Shown piece after piece: positions 42,393-50,903 of a stretch of 64,000 bases of DNA. The stretch is taken from positions 124,001 to 188,000 of the forward strand of contig NZ_NFMB01000006.1 in the NCBI RefSeq assembly GCF_002161215.1, read 5' to 3'. Position 1 is the stretch's first letter; each line of letters starts with the position of its first letter. Both the position numbers and the translations under genes were made by a program. Origin of the DNA: Flavonifractor sp. An10 (lineage in GTDB: Bacteria; Bacillota; Clostridia; Oscillospirales; Oscillospiraceae). A model generated the notes under the pieces. The model was given only the letters and a program-made list of their open reading frames with translations. It had not been told where the DNA came from and made no database searches.

Positions 42393-43575
42393 ATGGCACG
42401 AAAATCAACTAGAGGTGCACAAGGTTCTGGCTCGATACGGAAGAGACCTGACGGACGTTGGGAGGCCCGGTACACATCCGGCGATAATCCCCAAACGGGG
42501 AAGCAGGTGCAGCACTCTATCTATGGGAAAGCGCAGAAAGAGGTTCGGGAAAAACTGCGCTCTATTACTGCAAAGATTGACAAGGGCGTCTATACGGAGC
42601 CAATAAGAATCACATTAGGAGAGTGGCTGGATACCTGGCTGAAAGAATATACCGGAAATATGAAGCCACACACCAAGAAGTCCTATGAGGCAACCGCAAA
42701 AACCACATCAAGCCAGTACTAGGTAAAGTGCGTATCCAAGAACTGCCCCCGATACACATCCAAAAGTTCATAAATGGACTGACCAACAGTAAGGATAACA
42801 GCAAGCCGCTGAATCCCAAAACGGCAAAAAATATCCATGGTGTGCTCCATAGCGCGCTACAGCAGGCCGTTAGGATTGGGTATCTGAGCGCAAATCCTGC
42901 TACTATGGCCATTTTACCCAAGCGATCTGCCTCAGAGATTAATCCTTTGAAGGACAAAGAGGTGGCTCAATTCCTAGCAGAGATCAAAGGACATAAATTT
43001 GAGTATCTCTACTTGGTAGACCTCTTTACCGGCATTCGGCAGAGTGAGATCATTGGCTGCAGTGGGATGACGTAGACTTCGACCAGGGCTGCGTGACCAT
43101 ACGGCGTCAGTTACAGTTTTTAGGCTCCAAATACGGTGGCTATCAGTTCACGAGCCCTAAAAACAATAAGATCCGACAGATTTATCCCGCAAAATTTGTA
43201 ATGGATACGCTGCGCCAGCAGAAACGCCGCCAAGCAGAGATGAGGCTATTGGCGGGCCCTGCGTGGTCAAATCCAAATAGTTTGGTATTTACCGATGAGT
43301 TTGGAAAGCATCTGAACCACGATCTGGTTTACAGGCACCTGAAACGGCTCTTTATCAAAATGGGCTTGCCAAAACTGAGATTTCACGACCTCCGCCATAG
43401 CTATGCAGTGCTCTCCATCCAGGCGGGAGACGATATAAAAACAGTACAAGAGAACCTGGGTCATTACTCCGCCGCATTTACTCTGGATGTCTACGGACAC
43501 GTCACAGAGCAGATGAAACGCAGTAGCTCAGAGCGAATGGAGCAGTACATCCACATGCTGGATAAGGCGCAATAA
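42393..43575 (+). pseudogene. Tyrosine recombinase (integrase), two frameshifts
   Basis: ATG 42393 follows AAAGGAG. The arm domain reads GSGSIRKRPDGRWEARYTSG. The frame shifts near 42695 (GCAACCGCAAAAACC), giving TAG at 42720, and again near 43056 (GGCTGCAG), giving TAG at 43074. Joined pieces make a full integrase: VDLFTGIRQSEIIG, then DQGCVTIRRQLQF, FHDLRHSYAVLSIQAGDD with His-xx-Arg, and AFTLDVYGHVTEQ with the catalytic Tyr. Each lesion is a single base, so loss of function may be recent or the calls need checking. Confidence 0.85.
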
Positions 43576-43594
43576 GGGTCAAAATAAGGGTCAA
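43571..43594 (+). repeat. Direct repeat of integrase arm type
   Basis: AATAAGGGTCAA occurs twice in tandem immediately before and after the integrase stop codon, the usual place of arm-binding sites near the element end. Confidence 0.55.
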
Positions 43595-43653
43595 CGTCGC
43601 GCCCAGAAATATTACGTAAATATTTAAGACGCGATTATGCAAAAAACAATAAA

Positions 43654-43691
43654 AGAAGGCTGCAATTCTTAACAAATTGCAGCCTTCTCTT
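43654..43691. terminator. Hairpin after the integrase
   Basis: AGAAGGCTGCAATT (43654-43667) pairs with AATTGCAGCCTTCT (43675-43688), followed by CTTG on the plus strand. Confidence 0.75.
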
Positions 43692-43833
43692 GAAATGCCA
43701 GATCAATCTGGACATTTACAGCCCAAAAGGTCTGGACTTCTGTCCGGCGGCGCTTTTGCGCCGTACAAGCGTTTTCGCCGCAGGTGAAAACCTTGGCGCA
43801 GGGCGGATTCACTCCGCCCGAGCATGTAAAAGC

Positions 43834-45179
43834 GGTCAGGTAGAATAAATTTCGCAAAAATAAAAAGAGACATGGTTTGCAGATCTCTGGTAGAATGAAG
43901 TCGCGACACACCATTCGAAAGGAGACAGCAAACCATGTCCGAGAAAATTGTACAGCTAAACGAAGAAGTTATCAAGGGGCAGCTCAAGGAACTTGTACGC
44001 GGAAGTGTAGAGGAAACCCTCAACGAGCTGCTGGAGGCTGAGGCAGAGAAATTGACTCAAGCAGCCCGGTACGAGCGTAATGAGCAGCGCCAGGGCTACC
44101 GCAGCGGCCACTACAACCGCAACCTCACCACCACTTCCGGGGATGTCACCCTCAAGGTGCCTAAGCTGAAAGGGATCTCCTTTGAAACGGCTATCATTGA
44201 GCGGTATCGCCGCCGGGAAAGCAGCGTGGAAGAGGCTCTCATTGAGATGTACCTGGCCGGCGTATCCGTCCGGCGCGTGGAGGACATCACCGAGGCCCTC
44301 TGGGGCAGCAAGGTCTCACCCTCCACCATCAGTGAGCTGAACAAGAAAGCGTATGTCCACATTGAGGATTGGCGGAACCGCCCTCTGCAGGGCGGACGCT
44401 ATCCGTATGTCTATGTGGATGGGATCTACCTGCGCCGTAACTGGGGTGGAGAGTTTGAAAATGTGGCTATTCTGGTGGCGATTGCGGTCAATGAGGACGG
44501 ATATCGTGAGGTTCTTGGCGCTGCCGAGGGTATGAAGGAGGACAAAGCCAGCTGGGTCAGTTTCTTCCAGTGGCTGCATAGCCGTGGCCTGGATGGCGTG
44601 AAGCTCATTGTTGGCGACAAGTGCCTTGGCATGCTGGAAGCTGTGGGAGAAGTGTTTCCTGAGGCCAAATACCAGCGTTGTACCGTCCACTTTTACCGTA
44701 ATGTGTTCTCGGTCACACCTCGCTCTAAGGTGAAGCTGGTAGCCAAAATGCTCAAGGCGATCCATGCTCAGGAGAGCAAGAAAGCTGCCCGGGAAAAGGC
44801 CAAGGCCGTGGTGGAGGAACTGCGCTCCATGAAACTGAAAGAGGCCGCCCAGAAGGTGGAGAATGGCATTGAGGAAACGCTGACCTATTGCGATTTTCCC
44901 AGTGAGCACTGGACCCGTATCCGTACCAATAATGTGATTGAGAGGCTGAACCGAGAGATCCGCCGCCGTACCCGTGTGGTTGGCAGCTTCCCGGACGGCA
45001 ACTCAGCTCTAATGCTGGTTTGTGCCCGGCTGCGCCATGTAGCCGGTACTCAGTGGGGCAACAAGAAGTACATGAACATGAAGCACCTGGAGGCGACCTT
45101 GGAGGATGCCTCCATTGCTGGCTGACTTCATTTACGGCAGAGTCTGCGAACTAAAGTGCGAAAAATTCTTGACACGACC
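43834..45179 (+). mobile_element. IS256-family insertion sequence
   Basis: A 1346-bp element. The ends are imperfect inverted repeats: left GGTCAGGTAGAATAAATTTC and right, read inward, GGTCGTGTCAAGAATTTTTC. Both sides are flanked by the identical 9-bp TGTAAAAGC (43825-43833 and 45180-45188), a target duplication of the size made by this family. It contains one intact transposase gene and is inserted in a reading frame that can be rejoined across it. Confidence 0.92.
43935..45125 (+). CDS. IS256-family transposase (mutator type)
   Basis: A 396-residue DDE transposase with no visible lesion. The N-terminal part contains NEQRQGYRSGHYNRNLTTTSG. Catalytic candidates are Asp in YVYVDGIYLRRNW, Asp in IVGDKCLGMLEAVGEVFP, and Glu in NVIERLNREIRRRTRVVG; the HFYRNVF segment is conserved. 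ATG 43935 follows GAAAGGAGAC. Because ends, duplication and gene are all intact, the element may still be mobile. Confidence 0.95.
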   Translation: MSEKIVQLNEEVIKGQLKELVRGSVEETLNELLEAEAEKLTQAARYERNEQRQGYRSGHYNRNLTTTSGDVTLKVPKLKGISFETAIIERYRRRESSVEEALIEMYLAGVSVRRVEDITEALWGSKVSPSTISELNKKAYVHIEDWRNRPLQGGRYPYVYVDGIYLRRNWGGEFENVAILVAIAVNEDGYREVLGAAEGMKEDKASWVSFFQWLHSRGLDGVKLIVGDKCLGMLEAVGEVFPEAKYQRCTVHFYRNVFSVTPRSKVKLVAKMLKAIHAQESKKAAREKAKAVVEELRSMKLKEAAQKVENGIEETLTYCDFPSEHWTRIRTNNVIERLNREIRRRTRVVGSFPDGNSALMLVCARLRHVAGTQWGNKKYMNMKHLEATLEDASIAG

Positions 45180-45246
45180 TGTAAAAGCAAAGGGTGGAGG
45201 CCGTCTCCGGCGGCCAAAACCCAAAAAGAAAGACACGACGTAAGGG

Positions 45247-45287
45247 TTAAGCCCCATAGGTACACAATGTGAACCTATGGGGCTTAA
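45247..45287. terminator. Perfect 15-bp hairpin
   Basis: TTAAGCCCCATAGGT (45247-45261) pairs with ACCTATGGGGCTTAA (45273-45287). It marks the boundary between the IS-bearing remnant and the minus-strand unknown operon. Confidence 0.7.
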
Positions 45288-45298
45288 GCTATGTATGG

Positions 45299-45340
45299 GG
45301 GAAAGAGGCTATGCGATTTTACTCGTATAGCCTCTTTTGC
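45299..45340 (-). terminator. Terminator of the four-gene minus-strand operon
   Basis: AAGAGGCTATGCGA (45303-45316) pairs with TCGTATAGCCTCTT (45323-45336) with one G-U pair; minus-strand reading ends in CTCTTTCCCCC, plus-strand in CTCTTTTGC. It lies 20 bp beyond the last gene of the operon. Confidence 0.7.
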
Positions 45341-45359
45341 TACAATTGAAGTATTCCTA

Positions 45360-45578
45360 TCAGACACATCTGCACAAAATTTCTTGTTTGACACAATCCC
45401 GCTCGTAAGATGCCCGCCGAATATAAATGAGATGAGGGTATATACGCTGTACGTATGAAAGATATGTGATTTTCCCTTGGGCAAATTGATTATCGAGTTT
45501 TTCTAATTCCCGATCCGTTTCGCACAACATAGATGTCAAATTAGAACAATATTCGCATAATTTTTCGATATCCGTCAT
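45360..45578 (-). CDS. Small hypothetical protein, last gene of unknown operon
   Basis: A 72-residue helical protein (MTDIEKLCEYCSNLTSMLCETDRELEKLDNQFAQG...) with five cysteines and two at the very end (CRCV). ATG 45578 has AGGAGG at 8-nt spacing, so it is a real gene. It follows the SEL1 protein gene by 130 bp and precedes a terminator. No family is recognised. Cysteine spacing (CEYC, CRC) could bind a metal, but this is speculation. Confidence 0.6.
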   Translation of the reverse strand: MTDIEKLCEYCSNLTSMLCETDRELEKLDNQFAQGKITYLSYVQRIYPHLIYIRRASYERDCVKQEILCRCV

Positions 45579-45708
45579 TAGACGATACCTCCTAAAAATG
45601 TTATGAGGCGTTAGCCCAGAGAGTATACCTCCACCGCCAACGCCCCATATCTGTTTTGTAGCATATCATACGGTAAGTAGGCTGTCAATATGCTTCACAC
45701 AAAAATGT

Positions 45709-47715
45709 TCAGGAGAAATTCTCCTTCAGCAAATCTTTTGCGCGCTGATTGCCTTGCTCAGCAGACTTTTTCAGCCAATATTTTGCTTCTTCCCGGTTAC
45801 AGGGAACACCTCGTCCATTCAGATAGCAGTATGCTAAGTTGCATTGGCCGACATTATCGCCACGTTCTGCTGCTATGGAATAATACTGCGCCGCTTTCTC
45901 TAAATCAGACGGGGTTCCTCGGCCCACCTCATACATCCACCCAAGATTTGTTGGCGCACCACATTGTCCTAATTCTGTAAGTGACACCCATTGTTCAATA
46001 GCCATTTCATATGCACTCTGTTTTTCATTGTCATCTGTGCAACCAAAATTTTCGATATTCATGAGCATATATGCGAAATCAAAAACTCTGTTAGGGCACC
46101 CATATTTCAGGACTTCTAAGCCCCAAAGTAAACCTTGCACCCAATCTTTTTTAAATGGTTCATCACCATTATAGTAACGTAGAAAGATAGATCCAGCCGC
46201 TCTGTAGAATCCAGTCTGGTACGCAGTCAGAAAATGTTGGACCGCAGAGAAGTAATCAATTTCTCCACAAGCATTGTTTAAATCTGTAACACCCAGCGCA
46301 TATTCTGCGAATATATCCCCCTGTTCTGCAAGTTCCTGGACATATGGTAAAAACTGTTTTACTAATTTTTCATCCGGCGAATCGTAAAACAGAGCATATA
46401 GCAAGGAACTAATGCACTCGCCCGAATCATACCCAACTTTTAAATAGTCTTTCGCCAAATTATCATCTTTAATGTAATCTCCATTCTCATAGTATCCATC
46501 ACACAACAGCCAATAGAGCAGAGCATTTGCTTTCCCATAGCCTGCATCAGATAGCTTTTCTAAGAGCGGACGTACTTCAACGGGATGGTATGTGCGGAAC
46601 AATTCGGATGCTTCATAAAATAGAGCATCCAAATCTTCGGTATCGTTGCTATCATCCGCATCAGAGTCCGCATTCTCTGGAACAAGCAGTCCTCTGTCAC
46701 AAGCCTCTCGCAGATTAAACAACATCTCCAAAATAAGATCATAACTGTTAACGGTCATACCCATATCAACAGTCGCTTCTTGGCGGATATACTTTTTCGT
46801 CAGTTCCTCGCGCAGCAGCGCCTCGTCCATTCGAATACCCTGCTGACTCAATTCATCTGTAATTGTTTCGACAACATACTGTTCCTCACCGCTTAAAAGT
46901 TCCAGTTTCTTCATTCCGCAAAGCGGAATTAGATATGCTTCTGGCATACGGGAAATTTGTAATCCTCCCAAAAGGTGCTGCCTCAAATGGCTATTTTCGT
47001 CAATAGATTTGATAAAATCGAAGAGTCCGATATTTGCTTTAGGAGAGATTCCAATGGTACCCATCGCCGTTTTCAGCAACAACAGGTCGGAAGTTGTCCA
47101 GTTACCCTTTGTAATGTCGTAAAAATCCCGGACGAGGCATACGATTTTAGTAGTATCATCTAAATCAGTATATTCCACTCCATCAAACAGCTGATACTCA
47201 ATGGAGTTTTGCCAGTTCAGTAGATTGACATTTCGTTCCAAACGCTCCACACGATTTTCAAGCTGTATTACATCGCTACGGCTCTGCTTGAAAAAAGCCG
47301 CAAGGGTAGCGTAAACCTCATTGATTTCCCATTCTATTGCCACCACGGAGGCATTCAACTTATTATTGACGGCAGTAATCAAATCGAAAGTCATCAAATT
47401 TTGCTCAGCAAGACGTTGTATAGTTTGCTGCGCTGCATACTGGGCAATCGCTCTATTGTGATTGATCTTGTCCTGAAGTCTTTTATTGCTACCAGTGATC
47501 CCCCCGAGTAGCCGCCTCAGTCCCTTTTTTTGTGCAAGCTCCTGCTCATAATTTTCACCCATTGTGAGAGCAGAAACGCTTTCAAATACAAGGCGATTAA
47601 TCTCCTGTCGATTACTCTTAAAACTGGCAATCATCGATTCAATATTGGTGTCCAGTTCAGTCCGATCCTCTTGATTGAGAAATGCCGGATCAATGATTTT
47701 CAGTTCCGTACTCAT
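45709..47715 (-). CDS. Coiled-coil protein with C-terminal SEL1 repeats
   Basis: A 668-residue soluble protein. Residues 1-200 are helical and coiled-coil (INRLVFESVSALTMGENYEQELAQKKGLRRLLGG, then NHNRAIAQYAAQQTIQRLAEQNL and SRSDVIQLENRVERLERNVN). The middle is unassigned. The C-terminal 240 residues carry TPR-like units ending in clear SEL1 repeats (NLGWMYEVGRGTPSDLEKAAQYYSIAAERGD, NLAYCYLNGRGVPCNREEAKYWLKKSAEQGN). ATG 47715 follows GGAGAGGG. It is less GC-rich than the core genes. SEL1 proteins act as scaffolds; with the glycine-rich membrane protein encoded upstream it may form an effector-sensor pair. Function unknown. Confidence 0.75.
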   Translation of the reverse strand: MSTELKIIDPAFLNQEDRTELDTNIESMIASFKSNRQEINRLVFESVSALTMGENYEQELAQKKGLRRLLGGITGSNKRLQDKINHNRAIAQYAAQQTIQRLAEQNLMTFDLITAVNNKLNASVVAIEWEINEVYATLAAFFKQSRSDVIQLENRVERLERNVNLLNWQNSIEYQLFDGVEYTDLDDTTKIVCLVRDFYDITKGNWTTSDLLLLKTAMGTIGISPKANIGLFDFIKSIDENSHLRQHLLGGLQISRMPEAYLIPLCGMKKLELLSGEEQYVVETITDELSQQGIRMDEALLREELTKKYIRQEATVDMGMTVNSYDLILEMLFNLREACDRGLLVPENADSDADDSNDTEDLDALFYEASELFRTYHPVEVRPLLEKLSDAGYGKANALLYWLLCDGYYENGDYIKDDNLAKDYLKVGYDSGECISSLLYALFYDSPDEKLVKQFLPYVQELAEQGDIFAEYALGVTDLNNACGEIDYFSAVQHFLTAYQTGFYRAAGSIFLRYYNGDEPFKKDWVQGLLWGLEVLKYGCPNRVFDFAYMLMNIENFGCTDDNEKQSAYEMAIEQWVSLTELGQCGAPTNLGWMYEVGRGTPSDLEKAAQYYSIAAERGDNVGQCNLAYCYLNGRGVPCNREEAKYWLKKSAEQGNQRAKDLLKENFS

Positions 47716-47768
47716 TTATATGCCCTCTCCTATCCTCCGTATGTTTCAGCATTTGCAACACGTAGCAA

Positions 47769-48029
47769 TTATTCCACATAGACATCTCCCATTGAACTAT
47801 CAAGTAAGATGCTGATTATAATTTTATTTTCTTGTTTCTCAATACTTACAATGTTCTTATCTTCAAAGCAATACTTGTAACCCGTGTTGAAAATCTTAGG
47901 AAGTATTTTATCCGCACACAAAAGGTCATCTGGACTTTCAACTGGATTTTCCAACTTAAAAGATAATTGCACATTATTCATATCAATGTGATTCTTAAAT
48001 GCAATAATAATCTGTTTTTTCTGTTTCAT
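47769..48029 (-). CDS. Small hypothetical protein
   Basis: An 86-residue protein with alternating beta-strand-like segments (KQIIIAFKNHIDMNNVQLSFKLENP, then NIVSIEKQENKIIISILLDSS). ATG 48029 has AAGGAG eight bases upstream. It sits between the two large genes of the operon (gaps of 80 and 53 bp), so it is probably a partner or immunity-like component. No family recognised. Confidence 0.6.
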   Translation of the reverse strand: MKQKKQIIIAFKNHIDMNNVQLSFKLENPVESPDDLLCADKILPKIFNTGYKYCFEDKNIVSIEKQENKIIISILLDSSMGDVYVE

Positions 48030-48109
48030 AATTACGACTCCTTTTTAGCGTATTTGAGTGAGAGAAATAGCATGAAGTACTTTGCAAGTATTTTACCTCG
48101 CTTATTCAA

Positions 48110-49816
48110 TTATCTATCCAATAACTTAGTCAACTCATCTTTCATTTTTTCCCGCTCAGAGCGGACTTTTTCAAGGGCGGATTGGAACTGCTTTTCGTCT
48201 GAAACCATTCGCTCTAATCTTCTTTCTCCCTGTTTTTGCACTAAATTTATCTGTTTTGCCGCATACATACCTTTGCGGGCCGCATGGAGGGATAGCTCTC
48301 GCCCGGTCACCTGTCTGCCAATCTCTACAGGATCAACTTTGGCTGGGGCCTCTGAGGAGAAAATACCTGCCCCGTTGGACGCATCTTCCACCAACACTCC
48401 AATTCCACGCACAAACTCTTCATCAGCAGGAAGGTATACCCTGGCACGTCCGCGAATTAACCGCTCAATTTGCTCTCTAACCAAAATATCAGCAAATTGT
48501 TCTTGATCAGTGCTTGCGAACATATCCAGAAGGGTTTCCCCTTGCAGAGCGCGCGTCAAATCTTCAAGAATAATATCAATCTCTTCCTGCGTCAACAGGT
48601 AATCTTGAGCCTGTTGACAGAAACTGTCTTCTATCATTTTGGTCAATGCGACAGCGTCATCTTCGATGAATTGTCCCACAATAGATCGAGTGGCACTCCC
48701 GCCTGCACTTCCGCCAGCCGCGCCTCCGGCCAAAGACACCAAAAAGCCTGCGATATTGCCTGCTCCGGGTGCAATCAAACTCAATACATACTTTCCAGCC
48801 AAAACACCTGCGGTTCCGCCTACAATTCCACCAGTTGTTGAAACAACATTTTTGAAAAGCTGCTTTCCTGAGATACGGCCCTGAAAAGCATTACGAATAT
48901 CCTGAGCGGAAAGAACAGCTATCATTACGCTGGCGGTAATTAGATTTCCGCGAAGCAGCTTGGAAGCGTCATTCATCGCTGCGGCCCCGTAAATATTCGC
49001 TCCGCTACGAAGCGAATTTGAGATATACGCCGATGCTTTCGGGCCTATCATTTCCGTAATCTGCTTAGTAGGTGCCATCAACGCTTTAGGTAACGCCGTA
49101 CGCATCAATTGGGATGTGACTACCGAGTTGATAAAAGCGATTCCACCAATTTGAATTCCTGAATAAAGCGCATTTTCAACGGCAAGGTCGAGGGAGTCTC
49201 CCCGCCATATACACTGGGCAAAAGCAATCAGAGTAGATATTCCAAGCGCACTCGCAGAGACAATAGCTCCATTGACGGCATCAAAAGTCAAAGATTCGAT
49301 TGTGCCAAACTTTACAATATTTAAGGCCTGTTTGTAAGTAAACTGGCCTTTCCGCACCAAGTCCTTTGCATCGGCTGGATTTGTGACGCCTGGAACCTGT
49401 CCGCTTCTGATTCTGTTAGCCATGAGTTCAACAGCTTTTTCATACTGATCTGAAGGAACCTCCAACTGCATCGGAGAGCCGTCTAAATTGATATAACGGT
49501 ACTTTCCTTGATTAAAAGCAGCAGCAACAGAATCAGCGGCTGTTTGACAGTATTTTGTTTGAATACGGATGCCATTGACCAATCGGTCTGCTCCATCTTT
49601 GGCATTGTCTCCGCCAACTATAGAAGCATCTTTTCCAGTTAATTTATCGTATAAGTGATTGGCTTGTTCCGCAGCATACCCATGGCCCTGTGCGGCATGG
49701 AATTTGTCCATGTGTGTTTGAAAAGCCGCTGAATTCATATCAGAGTTGACCGCACCTGAATATTGTGCTCCTGTTTGCTTATCCTTGTTACGTTTGGTAG
49801 AAAACATATCTTCCAC
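48110..49816 (-). CDS. Glycine-zipper membrane protein of unknown function
   Basis: A 568-residue protein, first gene of the operon. The N-terminal 160 residues are polar (FQTHMDKFHAAQGHGYAAEQANHLYDKLTGKDA, DGADRLVNGIRIQTKYCQTAADSVAAAF). Hydrophobic segments lie near 183-205, 219-240 and 290-304. Residues about 325-378 form a long glycine zipper (GGIVGGTAGVLAGKYVLSL, then FLVSLAGGAAGGSAGGSA). The C-terminus is acidic then coiled-coil and basic (LERMVSDEKQFQSALEKVRSEREK). GTG 49816 is preceded by GGGTGAT; ATG 49807 is possible. The zipper suggests membrane insertion or pore formation. No characterised family is recognised. Confidence 0.75.
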   Translation of the reverse strand: MEDMFSTKRNKDKQTGAQYSGAVNSDMNSAAFQTHMDKFHAAQGHGYAAEQANHLYDKLTGKDASIVGGDNAKDGADRLVNGIRIQTKYCQTAADSVAAAFNQGKYRYINLDGSPMQLEVPSDQYEKAVELMANRIRSGQVPGVTNPADAKDLVRKGQFTYKQALNIVKFGTIESLTFDAVNGAIVSASALGISTLIAFAQCIWRGDSLDLAVENALYSGIQIGGIAFINSVVTSQLMRTALPKALMAPTKQITEMIGPKASAYISNSLRSGANIYGAAAMNDASKLLRGNLITASVMIAVLSAQDIRNAFQGRISGKQLFKNVVSTTGGIVGGTAGVLAGKYVLSLIAPGAGNIAGFLVSLAGGAAGGSAGGSATRSIVGQFIEDDAVALTKMIEDSFCQQAQDYLLTQEEIDIILEDLTRALQGETLLDMFASTDQEQFADILVREQIERLIRGRARVYLPADEEFVRGIGVLVEDASNGAGIFSSEAPAKVDPVEIGRQVTGRELSLHAARKGMYAAKQINLVQKQGERRLERMVSDEKQFQSALEKVRSEREKMKDELTKLLDR

Positions 49817-49944
49817 AAGGCATCACCCCATCATAAAACTCAACAATTTAATAATAATCCGCCCGCAAGTTTATGTCAATTTTCCTTCTGTAAAATGGCC
49901 ATATTTCATAGAGCTTTGTATTTTAAGATTCCCCAATAATATGA

Positions 49945-50868
49945 TTATAGCACCGCAGGTGGACAATAATCGTCTCTTTTCACGCCCCCCCTGTTTTTTA
50001 TACCGCCATTTGCAATTATCCACCATACTTGACAAGGTAGACAATAGTTTTCGTCCCTTACTCCTCGCCTGGCCTTGTTCACCAGCCGGAACGCCTCCCG
50101 CCAGCATTGCAGCTCGCTTCCTGGATACTGCCTGCGCAGGTGCTCCAGAGCCGTCTTTCTCGCTTTTGTCACGCCGTCCGGGGAGAGCATCTCCCGCAGG
50201 CCCATTTCGTCGGCGGACAGCTTCTCATAGCCGTAGACGCCGAAGGTGTGGCCCAGGATAGAGCGGTCCTTGGCGCTCAGGGAGCGGAACAGCGGTTCCA
50301 GCAGTTCCAGGCACACCTTCCGGTAGACGATCTGCTCCGCAGAGGCTCCCTGCCGGTGGGACAGGAGCCGCTCCAGAGGATCACCCTCCTCGTCCTCCTT
50401 CTGCAGGTCAAATACAGAGAGAAAATGGGTGTTGTATCCGATTAACCGTGCGGTTTCTGTTTCGGAGATGCCCGTCTGCGCGGCGATCTCCTCCACAGTT
50501 TTGACCTCCGTATGGTAAAGCCGCTGGGCCAGACGCACCCGCGCCATCTCGTCCTTGCTCAGGGCCATGACGCCCAGATTGGTCTCCAGATAGCGGTACA
50601 TCCGTCCACGCAGGAAGGGGTAGAGCCAGGTGGTCACTTTCCCGGCCTCCTCGTCATAGCCGCCGGTCCGTATCCGCTCCCATAGCTCCAGACTCCCCTC
50701 CGCGCACAGATCCTCCAGCAATGTCACCGCTGCAGCATCTTTACACCCAAATTTTTTGGCCGCGTCCAGGGCGATGGCCCGGATAAAGTTCTCCAACTGT
50801 CCGTAGAGTTGATCAAAGGAACTGGCATCACCAGCCTGAACTCGCCAATACAGCTCCTCATTCGTCAC
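49945..50868 (-). CDS. Sigma-70-like RNA polymerase sigma factor of a mobile element
   Basis: About 307 residues. Region-2-like sequence (VTNEELYWRVQAGDASSFDQLYGQL, LEDLCAEGSLELWERIRTGGYDEEAGKVTTWLYPFLRGRMYRYLE) is followed by a region-3-like HTH (VKTVEEIAAQTGISETETARLIG). The C-terminal part has a helical region-4-like segment (FRSLSAKDRSILGHTFGVYGYEKL). GTG 50868 is chosen, just after the stop of the DUF6076 gene, with a G-rich ribosome site. It probably drives genes of the mobilizable element. The last 30 residues are unusual and may lie beyond the conserved end. Confidence 0.8.
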   Translation of the reverse strand: MTNEELYWRVQAGDASSFDQLYGQLENFIRAIALDAAKKFGCKDAAAVTLLEDLCAEGSLELWERIRTGGYDEEAGKVTTWLYPFLRGRMYRYLETNLGVMALSKDEMARVRLAQRLYHTEVKTVEEIAAQTGISETETARLIGYNTHFLSVFDLQKEDEEGDPLERLLSHRQGASAEQIVYRKVCLELLEPLFRSLSAKDRSILGHTFGVYGYEKLSADEMGLREMLSPDGVTKARKTALEHLRRQYPGSELQCWREAFRLVNKARRGVRDENYCLPCQVWWIIANGGIKNRGGVKRDDYCPPAVL

Positions 50869-50903
50869 AGACCACCGCCCCCTCTTTCTTCCTGTGGTGA
50901 AAC

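Larger units (their letters stand above)
43735..45243 (+). pseudogene. Reading frame interrupted by the IS256 element
   Basis: Removing the IS and one target copy joins SPQVKTLAQGGFTPPEHVKA (left) to KGGGRLRRPKPKKKDTT and a TAA at 45241. The basic proline-rich ending looks like a protein C-terminus. Upstream limits and family are unknown. Confidence 0.35.
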
